Assembly (NCBI GenBank): GCA_046328115.1
Contig: JAXLXE010000002.1
Location: 1 to 64,000, forward strand
Direction: 5' to 3'
DNA length: 64,000 bases
Source: JAXLXE01 sp046328115
Lineage (GTDB): Bacteria; Chloroflexota; UBA6077; JACCZL01
Below, in pieces: positions 17,836 through 25,718 of the stretch. The notes under the pieces are model-generated. The model was not told where the DNA came from. It saw only the letters and a program-made list of their open reading frames with translations, and made no database searches. The position numbers and the translations under genes are program-made. Numbering within the stretch: the first letter of the stretch is position 1; each line of letters begins with the position of its first letter.

Positions 17836-19118
17836 GCGAACTCTACGCACCCGAACGTGACCGAGCCCGAGCCGTCCTCCGCGATCCACTGGTCGTAGTG
17901 CAGCACCTCGCCCCGCGACTCGGTCCCTCCATCGGCAAGCACGGCCAGGGTGGCCAGCATCGGCGACAGGCCGCAGATCCGCCTGGCGCCGCCCACGGCG
18001 CCGCTGTCGCCCGCCATGCCCGGCCCCGGCGGCTCGTCCACCACCTGGCGGAAGAACCCCTCCAGATCGCCGCGTGCCACGTGCTCCAGCATTGCCAGGT
18101 CGCCGGCCCGGACGTGGGCCGCGAAGGCGGCATCCACCAGGCCGGGGTCGCCGAACTGCGGCCCCACGTGGGCGAAGTCCGCCCCTGCGACCACGCACCA
18201 GCGCTTGCCGGACTCGTCCAGCGCCGCCCGGATCGCCTGAATCGTCTCAGTCCAGAGGGCGGAGCCCGTGGGCAGCCCATCTGATCCGGCGTCCATCGGC
18301 GGCGCGCAAAGGATGGGCACCACCGTCGCGGCGCCCTCGCCGGCGTGCCCGATGGCCTTCAGGTACACCGCCTGGAACTCCAGGGCGTGCTCGCGCTCGT
18401 GCATCCGCTCGTCCGTGAACAGGTCCACCGGTGCTCGCCGCGCGATCGCCTCCACCAGGTCGTGATCCGCCGGTAGCGCTCCCAGCGGCGTGTCGTACGC
18501 CTTAGCCGTGATGGCGAATGGCAGCGTCATCGGTCGGTGTGACGTGCCGAACAGCAGGTACACCGCCGCCGGCTCGCGCTCGGCTAGCGCGCCATAACCC
18601 CAGGCGTACGAGTGCCCGCCGCGGTGCAGATCGATGTGTGGCGCGATCAGCCCGCGCGCCGGGCCGCGGCTCACCCCACCAGGCGCCCGACCGGGCCCTC
18701 CCGGCATGGTGTAGCGCTCTGCCAGGAACGCCCGCAGGCTCGCTTCCTCGCCCGGATACGCCCCGCCGGCGTGAACGGCGGCGCGCACCGGCTGGCTCCG
18801 GTACTCGGCCCGCTGCCGCTCCTCGTGCGCCTCGAACCGGGGGCCCTCCAGCAGCAGTGCCTCGTCCAGGCCCTGGACAAGCTCCCGCACCTGCTCCAGC
18901 GTGACGCTCTCACCCGTGCGCAGCATGTACGCCGCGCGGACGGCAGACACACTCCGCGAGCCGTCCAGCAGCGCCACCAGGTCCAGCGCCTCTGGCGAGA
19001 TCAGCACCTGACCAAGCTCCGGATCCAGCCGATCGAACAGGCACAGCAGATCGCGGCCCTGCGCCTGGACCCGCGCCACGTCCACGCTGGGCCGGAGCCG
19101 GGGGCTCGGCTCGATCAC
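17832..19118 (-). CDS. MEMO-family protein (AmmeMemoRadiSam system protein B type)
   Basis: The 428-aa protein has an N-terminal domain of about 130 residues (helical, LFDRLDPELGQVLISPEALDLV) followed by a MEMO domain: GLIAPHIDLHRGGHSYAWGYGAL, LLFGTSHRP, HALEFQAVYLKAI, VAGADFAHVGPQFGD and an ICGLSPML end. MEMO folds resemble dioxygenases (LigB/extradiol type), with His/Asp metal positions visible in PHID and DFAH. The usual partners AmmeR and the radical-SAM protein are absent. Start GTG 19118, 39 nt after the FAH gene stop; the TPR gene overlaps its end. Confidence 0.83.
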   Translation of the reverse strand: MIEPSPRLRPSVDVARVQAQGRDLLCLFDRLDPELGQVLISPEALDLVALLDGSRSVSAVRAAYMLRTGESVTLEQVRELVQGLDEALLLEGPRFEAHEERQRAEYRSQPVRAAVHAGGAYPGEEASLRAFLAERYTMPGGPGRAPGGVSRGPARGLIAPHIDLHRGGHSYAWGYGALAEREPAAVYLLFGTSHRPMTLPFAITAKAYDTPLGALPADHDLVEAIARRAPVDLFTDERMHEREHALEFQAVYLKAIGHAGEGAATVVPILCAPPMDAGSDGLPTGSALWTETIQAIRAALDESGKRWCVVAGADFAHVGPQFGDPGLVDAAFAAHVRAGDLAMLEHVARGDLEGFFRQVVDEPPGPGMAGDSGAVGGARRICGLSPMLATLAVLADGGTESRGEVLHYDQWIAEDGSGSVTFGCVEFA

Positions 19119-19157
19119 GAGCCGAGCCCCGTCGCCCCGAGGCCATCAGACCTCACG

Positions 19158-20048
19158 TCAGGCCCAGCGATCGACCAGTCGGTTCGTGAGCAGGCCAACG
19201 CCCTCGATGTCCACCTCGACGACGTCGCCGGGCACCAAAAACTCCGGGGGCGTGCGGGCAAAGCCCACGCCGTCCGGCGTGCCGGTGGCGACGATGTCGC
19301 CCGCCTCGAGCGTCAGTCCAAAGGACAACGCCTCGATGCAGGTGGGGATGTCGAAGATCAGGTACTTCGTATTGGAATCCTGCTTGGTGACGCCGTTTAC
19401 CCGCGTCTGGATGCGCAGGTTGCCGGGGTTGGGCACCTCGTCCGCCGTGATGATCCAGGGGCCGATCGGGCAGGTACCGTCAATGCTCTTGCCGCGGAAG
19501 AACTGGTTGCCATGCTTGCGCTGCACGTCGCGCACGGACACGTCGTTCAGGCAGGTGTAGCCAAAGATGTGATCCGTGGCATCGGCCTTCTTGATGTCGC
19601 GGCCGGTCTTGCCCACGATCAGCGCTAGCTCGCACTCCCAGTCCCACTCGGTGGAGAGTCGGCCGTCGTAGGGGATGGGATCCTCCGGACCGATCACCGC
19701 CGTGACGGCCTTGCTGAAGAAGACGGGGTTCTGGGGCAGCCGCACTTCCCGGCCCGCCGCCCGGGCGCCCTCCGCCACGTGGTCGGCGTAGTTCAGGCCC
19801 AGGCAGAACACGTTCTTGCGCGGGCGCGGGATCGGCGCAAGCAACCGCACGGCGCTCCTGGCGATCAGCGCGGACTTGTCTGCCTTGGCAACCGCGGATC
19901 GCGCGGCGTCCCACGCGGCGGGCCCGGCATCGATGAACGAGAGCATGTCGGACGGCACGCCGGCCGCCTGGCCCAGGTCCAGCACGCCCTCGCCGATCAA
20001 CGCGCCCAGGCGGGTCGCGCCAGCTAGCTGGTAGGTGACCAATCGCAT
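19158..20048 (-). CDS. Fumarylacetoacetate hydrolase family protein
   Basis: The 296-aa cytoplasmic FAH-fold protein begins MRLVTYQLAGATRLGALIGEG; the ATG at 20048 has GAGGAG 6 nt upstream, better than a start 21 codons earlier. The conserved active-site blocks are present: FCLGLNYADHVAE, PVFFSKAVTAVIGPEDPIP, WECELALIVGK (metal Glu pair), GYTCLNDVSVRDVQ and GTPDGVGFA. Family members hydrolyse or decarboxylate acylpyruvates and 2-keto-acids. The exact substrate is not readable. It heads a minus-strand run FAH-MEMO-TPR. Confidence 0.85.
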   Translation of the reverse strand: MRLVTYQLAGATRLGALIGEGVLDLGQAAGVPSDMLSFIDAGPAAWDAARSAVAKADKSALIARSAVRLLAPIPRPRKNVFCLGLNYADHVAEGARAAGREVRLPQNPVFFSKAVTAVIGPEDPIPYDGRLSTEWDWECELALIVGKTGRDIKKADATDHIFGYTCLNDVSVRDVQRKHGNQFFRGKSIDGTCPIGPWIITADEVPNPGNLRIQTRVNGVTKQDSNTKYLIFDIPTCIEALSFGLTLEAGDIVATGTPDGVGFARTPPEFLVPGDVVEVDIEGVGLLTNRLVDRWA

Positions 20049-20155
20049 CTCGAGCTCCTCGGCCGCGGTGAACGCGGCGGTAGTGAAGGTCAGACCGCAA
20101 GCATAGCGCACACGTCACGGGCCGCCCGAGCGGCCGCCGACCCGGCCATCGGCCC

Positions 20156-20185
20156 TTGGTACGAGACACGCGGGCTTGTTAGCAT
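20156..20185 (+). promoter_or_regulatory. Possible glmS promoter
   Basis: TTGGTA (20156-20161) is followed after 18 bp by TAGCAT (20180-20185). Transcription would then start near 20192, leaving about 70 nt ahead of the ribozyme cleavage site. The match is modest. Confidence 0.4.
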
Positions 20186-20261
20186 GGTGGCGGGATCTCT
20201 TGAGGAGGCGGCCTACCGACTAGACAGAAGCAAGCAGGGCGAAGCTGGAATCCTAGCCAAA

Positions 20262-20405
20262 GCAAGCGCCAGGCCCGAGCACTGCTCGGGTGACGAGGCG
20301 GGGACTCATCGAACCCTTCGGCGGATTGTCCCCCGGCCAGCACAGTCGTGATGCGTGGAGCAAACCGAGCCGGTGACGGCTCGACAAAGGCCGCGCAACG
20401 TGCCG
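20262..20405 (+). ncRNA. glmS ribozyme: glmS ribozyme (glucosamine-6-phosphate riboswitch)
   Basis: The 5' region of glmS carries the conserved glmS ribozyme core. The cleavage-site motif A|GCGCC lies at 20265|20266. The P1-type hairpin CCCGAGC...GCTCGGG is followed directly by TGACGAGG. The P2 region GGGGACTCATCGA...TTCGGCGGATTGTCCCC forms the paired GGGGAC/GTCCCC with the invariant ATCGA and TCGGCGGAT strings. A P4 hairpin GAGCC/GGCTC with AAACC before it and GACAAAGGCCGCGC after it corresponds to the known 3' domain. The ribozyme self-cleaves when glucosamine-6-phosphate binds, lowering glmS mRNA. It lies 134 nt before the glmS ATG. Confidence 0.9.
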
Positions 20406-20538
20406 CGAGCAATGCTGCTCGCCGTACCGCTTCGCCCCCAACTCACGACCTGTCATCCTCGGGTCACGCGGGGGCGGTTCACTGCCGCATCGTCTGCGCG
20501 CTGCCCTCCACCATGCGCTCGCGCTGGGAGACACCTGT

Positions 20539-22317
20539 ATGTGCGGCATCTTCGGCTACGTAGGCGCGCGTAACGACGCGCCAGACCTGGTCCTCAAGGG
20601 CCTCAAGAAACTGGAATACCGCGGCTACGACTCGTGGGGCATCGCCGTCAAACAAGACGGCGGCATCCAGATCGAAAAGCGCGTCGGCAAGATCGGCGAC
20701 GCCAAGACCACCCTGCCCCACAGCAGCACCGGCCTGGGCCACACCCGCTGGGCCACCCACGGCGGCGTGACCGACGTCAACGCTCACCCCCACCTGGACT
20801 GCACCGGCCGGCTGGCGCTGATCCACAACGGGATCGTAAACAACTACCGCGAGCTTCGGCATGACCTGCAGGCCCGCGGCCACACCTTTCATTCGGAGAC
20901 GGATACCGAGGCGGTAGCCCACCTGATCGAGGAGGAGCTTGCCGGTGGACCGGACTCCCCGCGCGGGCTGGTGGACGCCACGATGAGCGCCTTTCGCCGG
21001 CTGGATGGGCTGAACGCCATCGCCGTGCTGGATGTGGCCAGCGGCAACCTGGCCGCCGCCAAGAGCGGCTCACCGCTCACGCTGGGCTGGTCGGACAGCG
21101 GCTCCATGCTGGCGTCCGACTACTCCGCCCTCCTGGAGCATACCCGCCGCATGACCTTCCTGGACGAGCAGCAGGCCGCACTGCTCACGCCAGAGGGCAT
21201 CGAGGTGTACGACGTGGCCAGTGGCGAGCGGATCGCCCCGGAGATCACCGAGGTGGCCTGGGAGGCGGAGGCCGCCGAGCTCCACGGCTATCCGGACTTC
21301 ATGACCAAGGAGATCCACGAGCAGCCGGCCGTTCTGCGCAAGATCGCTCGCGACCTGGCCGAGCCCTCACGTGAGCTCGCCCGCATGATCGAGGCGGCCG
21401 ATGACGTGCATCTGGTGGGCTGCGGCACGGCCGCCCACGCGGCGATCGCCGGGCAGTACCTGCTGGCCAGAGTGGCCAGGAAGCGCGCCAGCTACGCCAA
21501 CGGCTCCGAGTTCCGCTACGCGGAACAGTTCCTGGGCCCGGGATCATTGGTGATCGCCTTCTCGCAGAGCGGCGAGACGATCGACGTGATCGACTCGGTG
21601 CGGGAGGCCAAACGCCGCGGCGCCACCCTGGCAGCTCTCGTGAACGTGGAGGGCTCCACGCTGTACCGCATGGCGGACAAGGCCATCCTGCTGGGGGCGG
21701 GCCCGGAGCGGTGCGTGCTGGCCACCAAGAGCTTCACGGCCAAGGTGGCGGTAATGCTGCAGGTAGCACACGCGTTGGCCGGCGACCTGCCAGAGGCCGG
21801 AACGGCCATCGAGCGCGCGGCAGACGAGATCGAGGCCCTGCTGGCGGACTGGCGGCGCGACATGACCCGCCAGATAGCGGAGTCGATCTACCGCCAGGAG
21901 CACCTGTACGTGATCGGTCGCGGCCCCAGCTACCCCATGGCGCTGGAAGCCGCCCTGAAGATCAAGGAGGTCAGCTACCTCCACGCGGAGGGCTTTGCCG
22001 GCGGCGAGCTGAAGCACGGTGTGATTGCGCTGATCGAGCCGGGCACTCCCTGCGTGGTACTGGCGCCGAACGACGAGACTCGCGACGACATCCTGTCCGG
22101 CGCCATGGAGGTGAAGGCCCGCGGCGGCCGGATCATCGGCATCGGCCCCACCAACGACCCGGCCTTTGACCTGCACATCCCGGTGGCAGACGTGGGCGAG
22201 GCCACGGGCCTGGTCCAGGCGGTGCCGGCGCAGTTGCTGGGCTATTACCTGGCGCTGCTACGCGGCCACGATCCAGACAAACCGCGCAACCTGGCCAAGA
22301 GCGTGACGGTCAAGTGA
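20539..22317 (+). CDS. glmS: Glutamine-fructose-6-phosphate aminotransferase (isomerizing)
   Basis: The 592-aa product makes glucosamine-6-phosphate from fructose-6-phosphate and glutamine, the first step of UDP-GlcNAc and peptidoglycan synthesis. Residue Cys2 of MCGIFGYVG is the glutaminase nucleophile once Met is removed. The N-terminal Ntn domain shows GHTRWATHGGVTDVNAHPH and HNGIVNNY. Two SIS isomerase domains follow, with GCGTAAHAA, FSQSGETIDV, GRGPSYPMALEAALKIKEVSY and the terminal LAKSVTVK. Length is normal for GlmS. Expression is predicted to be under the upstream ribozyme; the next gene overlaps by GTGA. Confidence 0.97.
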   Translation: MCGIFGYVGARNDAPDLVLKGLKKLEYRGYDSWGIAVKQDGGIQIEKRVGKIGDAKTTLPHSSTGLGHTRWATHGGVTDVNAHPHLDCTGRLALIHNGIVNNYRELRHDLQARGHTFHSETDTEAVAHLIEEELAGGPDSPRGLVDATMSAFRRLDGLNAIAVLDVASGNLAAAKSGSPLTLGWSDSGSMLASDYSALLEHTRRMTFLDEQQAALLTPEGIEVYDVASGERIAPEITEVAWEAEAAELHGYPDFMTKEIHEQPAVLRKIARDLAEPSRELARMIEAADDVHLVGCGTAAHAAIAGQYLLARVARKRASYANGSEFRYAEQFLGPGSLVIAFSQSGETIDVIDSVREAKRRGATLAALVNVEGSTLYRMADKAILLGAGPERCVLATKSFTAKVAVMLQVAHALAGDLPEAGTAIERAADEIEALLADWRRDMTRQIAESIYRQEHLYVIGRGPSYPMALEAALKIKEVSYLHAEGFAGGELKHGVIALIEPGTPCVVLAPNDETRDDILSGAMEVKARGGRIIGIGPTNDPAFDLHIPVADVGEATGLVQAVPAQLLGYYLALLRGHDPDKPRNLAKSVTVK

Positions 22318-22811
22318 GCGACGCGCCCGTCTCCACGAGCAACGAGTACGTCTTCGTGGACCGTTGGCGCGTACGCGGCGCGGTCCAGGAGGTCTCGGAC
22401 ATCATCGGCGACGCACCCGGACTGGTCACCTGGTGGGGCAGCGTCTACGAGTCAGTGGAGATCGTGGAGCCGGGCGACGCCCGCGGCGTGGGCCAGGTGG
22501 TGCGCATCGTGGCCCACGGCCGCCTCCCCTACACGGTCAGATTCAGCTTTCGGATCACCGAATCTCGGGCGCCGCACGGCTTCTCGCTGGAGGCCTGGGG
22601 CGACTTCAACGGCACGGGCATGTGGACGTTTGCCCAGGTAGGGCCCTGGGTGGACGTCCGCTACGACTGGCGCATCAAGGCGGAGAAGCCGGTCCTCAAG
22701 TGGCTCTCCTTCGCGCTGAAGCCGATCTTCGCCTGGAACCACCGCTGGTGCATGGCCCAGGGCCAGGAAGGCCTCCGCCGGCTGCTGGAGTCACGCCGCC
22801 CGGCGACTTGA
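22314..22811 (+). CDS. SRPBCC/START-like lipid or polyketide-cyclase fold protein
   Basis: The 165-aa protein is an SRPBCC (helix-grip) protein: YVFVDRWRVRGAVQEVSDIIGDAPGLVTWWGSVYESVEIVEPG at the start, then FRITESRAPHGFSLEAWGDFNGTGMWTF and the C-terminal helix RWCMAQGQEGLRRLL. Such proteins bind hydrophobic ligands in a deep pocket. The GTG start overlaps the glmS stop (GTGA), so translation is coupled to glmS and it would share the ribozyme-controlled transcript. No link between the functions is known to me. Confidence 0.82.
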   Translation: MSDAPVSTSNEYVFVDRWRVRGAVQEVSDIIGDAPGLVTWWGSVYESVEIVEPGDARGVGQVVRIVAHGRLPYTVRFSFRITESRAPHGFSLEAWGDFNGTGMWTFAQVGPWVDVRYDWRIKAEKPVLKWLSFALKPIFAWNHRWCMAQGQEGLRRLLESRRPAT

Positions 22812-22833
22812 CATCGCCCTGGTGCCTGCCCGA

Positions 22834-23421
22834 TCAGCCAGGAAGCGCGTCAAGCTGATGCCGTTCTTCGTCCGACAACTCCGCGCGAAGCTCGGGCGTG
22901 GCCTCCAGCAGGCCCTCCGCGTCTGCCAGGTCCTGGAGTCGCTTCGATCGACGGCGGGCGGGATCCGCGCCCGCGCGCAGCTTCTCGTGCAACAAGTCGG
23001 ACCTGCTGATGACGCGTACGGGCACGCCGCCGATCTGCATGGTGATCGCGCGACCGATTGCGCCGATCAGCGCGGGATCGCCCGTGAACTGAACAGGTAC
23101 CCCGCCTGGTCCGACCCAGTTCTCCGAGGGGGCGAAGGATCCGCTGAACACAAAGCCGCTGGCCTCGAGCGCGTCGCGCGGGAGAGAGTCCAACGGGGTG
23201 ACGGCGAGATCGATGTCGACGGTTGTACGCGGCTCCGATTGATGAGCCTGAAGCGCCACTCCCCCGATCAACGCATACGCCGCTCCGGACTCATGCAAAA
23301 CCTGCGCCAATGCGATGAGAGCTGGCTGCTTACTGGCATCCATGTCGCCCCGCAGATCGCCCCGCATGAGGTGCCATTGGCGATCGAGAAGGAACCCGAC
23401 TTCGATCCCGCTCAGTGCCAT
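22834..23421 (-). CDS. Nucleotidyltransferase, AbiEii-like
   Basis: The 195-aa protein contains a minimal nucleotidyltransferase motif: ALIGGVALQAHQSEPRTTVDIDLAV, i.e. the GG loop and the DxD metal aspartates. A helical C-terminus follows with a RRRSKRLQDLADAEGLL segment. This resembles AbiEii-type nucleotidyltransferase toxins and their solitary relatives. No antitoxin gene is adjacent. The ATG at 23421 has GGAGG 11 nt upstream; a second Met 26 codons later (MDASKQPAL) is possible. It lies just downstream of tRNA-Asn and its terminator. Confidence 0.65.
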   Translation of the reverse strand: MALSGIEVGFLLDRQWHLMRGDLRGDMDASKQPALIALAQVLHESGAAYALIGGVALQAHQSEPRTTVDIDLAVTPLDSLPRDALEASGFVFSGSFAPSENWVGPGGVPVQFTGDPALIGAIGRAITMQIGGVPVRVISRSDLLHEKLRAGADPARRRSKRLQDLADAEGLLEATPELRAELSDEERHQLDALPG

Positions 23422-23448
23422 ATCGCAACGTGCCTCCCAGCACGGTAG

Positions 23449-23479
23449 AAAAAAACGCCGCCGATGGGGATCGGCGGCG
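23449..23479 (-). terminator. Rho-independent terminator after tRNA-Asn
   Basis: On the minus strand a 10-bp perfect stem (CGCCGCCGAT with ATCGGCGGCG, plus-strand 23456-23465 and 23470-23479, tetraloop CCCC) is followed directly by seven T (plus A-run 23449-23455). It lies right after the tRNA. Confidence 0.92.
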
Positions 23480-23482
23480 GGG

Positions 23483-23554
23483 CTCCCTGACCAGGATTCG
23501 AACCTGGAACCTACCGGTTAACAGCCGGCCGCTCTACCGTTGAGCTATCAGGGA
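23483..23554 (-). tRNA. tRNA-Asn (GUU)
   Basis: A canonical 72-nt cloverleaf. Acceptor stem TCCCTGA/TCAGGGA; D arm GCTC-AACGGTA-GAGC; anticodon stem GCCGG/CCGGT with loop CTGTTAA, anticodon GTT; T arm CCAGG-TTCGAAT-CCTGG; discriminator G, as expected for tRNA-Asn. CCA is not encoded. A strong terminator follows. Confidence 0.96.
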
Positions 23555-23631
23555 CTGGCTCTTTGTTTATACCAAAACGTCGGTCATACCAGAACGCCCG
23601 GGTGACCCCAGAAGGCCCGGACTCTGCCGCA

Positions 23632-23637
23632 TATACT
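23632..23637 (+). promoter_or_regulatory. -10 element of phosphofructokinase gene
   Basis: TATACT ends 8 nt before the GTG start at 23646 and no ribosome site is present between them. The transcript is therefore predicted to begin at or within 2 nt of the start codon, i.e. leaderless. The same arrangement is seen at other genes in the window. Confidence 0.55.
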
Positions 23638-23645
23638 TCGCGCTC

Positions 23646-24833
23646 GTGACAGTGCAGAAGCCAGCGCTCATCGTGGGTCAATCCGGCGGGCCTACGGCCG
23701 TGATCAACTCTAGCCTGGTGGGCGTGGTTGAGGCCGCCGCTCAGTCCGGCCGGGTTGGGCGGGTCCTTGGTCTGCGGCACGGCGTAGAGGGCCTCCTGGC
23801 ACAGGACTTCGTGGACCTGACCGCGGCATCGAACGGGCTGCTGGAGGGTCTGGCGAATACGCCGTCCAGCGCGCTGGGGTCGTGCCGCTACAAGCTGAAG
23901 GACGAGGAGCTTGGCGGCGTCGCCGAGATCCTGCGACGGCAGGGCGTGGGCTACTTTGTCTACATCGGCGGCAACGACTCGGCCGACTCCTGCCAGCGCA
24001 TTGGCCGCGCCGCCCGCGCGGCCGGCCTGGACTTGGTGAACGTGGCGGTGCCGAAGACGGTGGATAACGACCTGCCGGACACTGACCACTGCCCGGGCTA
24101 TGGCAGCGCCGCGCGCTTTCTGGCCAGCATGCTGATGGACGTCTCGCGCGACACGGAGGCCATGCGACGGACCGATCCCGTGAAGATCGTGGAGGTGTCC
24201 GGTCGCCACGCCGGCTGGCTGGCGGCGGCCGCCTCGCTGGGGAGGCGTGACGAGAGCGAGGGGCCGCACCTGGTCTACGTACCGGAGCGGCCCTTCGGCG
24301 CGGATGTCATCCTGGAGCAGGTGGATTCGGTGGTGAGCCGCCACGGCCACGCGGTGCTGGTACTCTCAGAGAACCAGCCGGGCACAGACGGCAAGGTGCT
24401 GGGGTCAGATGGCGAGCCGGTCCACGTGGACGCCTTTGGCCACGCCTACTACGACAGCCCGGCGATGTACCTTGCCCGGGCGATCCGCGGCGAGCTTGGC
24501 GTGCGTGCCCGCTGGGAGCGCCCGGGCACCATCCAGCGGATGTCCACCGCCCACCGCTCGCCAGTGGACGCCGCGGAGGCCCGCACACTGGGCCAGGAGG
24601 CGGTGATACGGCTCCTACGCGGCGACACAGACGTGATGGTGACGCTGAAACGCACCAGCGACGCCCCGTACGCCACCACGATGTCAACGACGCGGCTTGA
24701 GGTGGTGGCCAACCAGCAGCGGCTCCTGGACGACGCCATGGTGGCACACCCCACCGAGTACCCCAACGCCGCGTTCAAAGCCTACGCAGAGCCACTCCTG
24801 GGCGGGCCGCTGCCAGAACACGCGCGGCTGTAG
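23646..24833 (+). CDS. 6-phosphofructokinase, probably pyrophosphate-dependent
   Basis: The 395-aa PfkA-superfamily enzyme phosphorylates fructose-6-phosphate in glycolysis. It begins VTVQKPALIVGQSGGPTAVINSSLVG. The phosphate-loop motif reads IGGNDSAD rather than the ATP-type GGDGS, and the catalytic strand is PKTVDNDLP, with the Lys typical of PPi-utilising enzymes. It also carries a PGYGSAARFLAS phosphate-binding stretch and EVSGRHAGWLA. These two substitutions predict PPi as phosphoryl donor (reversible reaction); that is inference from motifs. The promoter is very close to the GTG start. A strong hairpin lies after the stop, shared with the convergent pspA gene. Confidence 0.9.
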   Translation: MTVQKPALIVGQSGGPTAVINSSLVGVVEAAAQSGRVGRVLGLRHGVEGLLAQDFVDLTAASNGLLEGLANTPSSALGSCRYKLKDEELGGVAEILRRQGVGYFVYIGGNDSADSCQRIGRAARAAGLDLVNVAVPKTVDNDLPDTDHCPGYGSAARFLASMLMDVSRDTEAMRRTDPVKIVEVSGRHAGWLAAAASLGRRDESEGPHLVYVPERPFGADVILEQVDSVVSRHGHAVLVLSENQPGTDGKVLGSDGEPVHVDAFGHAYYDSPAMYLARAIRGELGVRARWERPGTIQRMSTAHRSPVDAAEARTLGQEAVIRLLRGDTDVMVTLKRTSDAPYATTMSTTRLEVVANQQRLLDDAMVAHPTEYPNAAFKAYAEPLLGGPLPEHARL

Positions 24834-24854
24834 TCCGCCGGCGCGCCTGAACAG

Positions 24855-24893
24855 GCGGAGGGGCGGCGGAACCGTGTTCCGCCGCCCCTCCGC
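24855..24893. terminator. Bidirectional hairpin between convergent genes
   Basis: A perfect 18-bp inverted repeat (arms 24855-24872 and 24876-24893, loop of 3 nt) lies between the phosphofructokinase stop and the pspA stop. No T-run follows, but the very GC-rich stem and symmetric position suit a terminator or mRNA 3'-end protector for both genes. Confidence 0.75.
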
Positions 24894-24916
24894 GCGACTG
24901 CGGGGTTGGGTGAGGC

Positions 24917-25600
24917 TCAGGCGCCGCCGGGCGGCAGGGACGCCTGCTGGCGCTTGGCCTTGAGCTCTCGAAGCTGGCGGTCCACCTCGCTCTCCGACTC
25001 CAGCGCCTCGAACTTGTCGTCCAGCGTGTCGCGGCTGAGCTCCGTGTAGGCGGCGGCGCGAGCCTCGCGCTCCTCCACCCGCTGCTCCAGCCGATCGAAC
25101 TCTGACAGGGCGCCGGAGCTGGAGATGGTCCCCAGCGTCTTGTGCATGGTCTCCTCAGCCTTGGCACGCCGCGCCCTGGCGATCAGGAGGTCACGCTTGG
25201 TGGTGGCCTCGTCGATCTTGGACTCAAGGTTTCGTAGGCCGTCCTTGAGCGCCTGCACCTGCGCACTCTGGGCCTGCCACTGCTCCTGCATGCCCTGGGC
25301 GGTGCTGGAGAAGTTGTTCTTGCGCTGGAGCGCCTGGCGGGCCAGCTCGTCGTCGCCCTTGTCGATGGCGAGCTCAGCCTTGCGCTGCCACTCGTCGGAC
25401 TGCTGCTGGGCCTCCTGGTACTTGGCGTAGAGCCGCTTCTCGTCCGCGATCGCCGCCGCGACCTGGGTCTTCACCTGAATGAGCTGGTTGTTCATGTCAA
25501 TGAGGACCTGCTTGATGACCTTCTCCGGATCCTCCGCCCGGTCCAGCAGGTCATTGAGGTTCGCCTTGACGAGCGTGCCGACGCGATCGAGAAGCCCCAT
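24917..25600 (-). CDS. pspA: PspA/IM30 family membrane-stress protein
   Basis: The 227-aa protein starts MGLLDRVGTLVKANLNDLLDRAEDPEKVIKQ, the amphipathic N-terminal helix and signature of the PspA/IM30 family, and continues as a long coiled coil (charged helices to about residue 205). PspA polymers bind damaged inner membranes and preserve membrane potential. It has a good ribosome site (GGAGGAACACC). It lies 118 bp downstream of the flotillin gene; with the NfeD gene this makes a membrane-stress cluster like B. subtilis yuaF-floT plus PspA-type partners. Confidence 0.93.
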   Translation of the reverse strand: MGLLDRVGTLVKANLNDLLDRAEDPEKVIKQVLIDMNNQLIQVKTQVAAAIADEKRLYAKYQEAQQQSDEWQRKAELAIDKGDDELARQALQRKNNFSSTAQGMQEQWQAQSAQVQALKDGLRNLESKIDEATTKRDLLIARARRAKAEETMHKTLGTISSSGALSEFDRLEQRVEEREARAAAYTELSRDTLDDKFEALESESEVDRQLRELKAKRQQASLPPGGA

Positions 25601-25718
25601 GGTGTTCCTCCGTCTTGAGACTGTGCGCTAGCGACTGTGTGGATCGCCTGTATCAGTAGGGATGACGTGTCTACGGCTCAGTGGTATCACACCTGGCCGA
25701 GAAGTCGGGTGATTTCCG

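Noticed and set aside
17836..18198. N-terminal extension of the TPR frame into the MEMO gene
   Set aside because: Arg/Gly/Pro-rich shadow of MEMO in another frame; the GTGA overlap gives the real start at 17835.
20179..20412. Short open frames over the glmS leader
   Set aside because: The region is explained by the ribozyme; the frames match no family and have biased composition.
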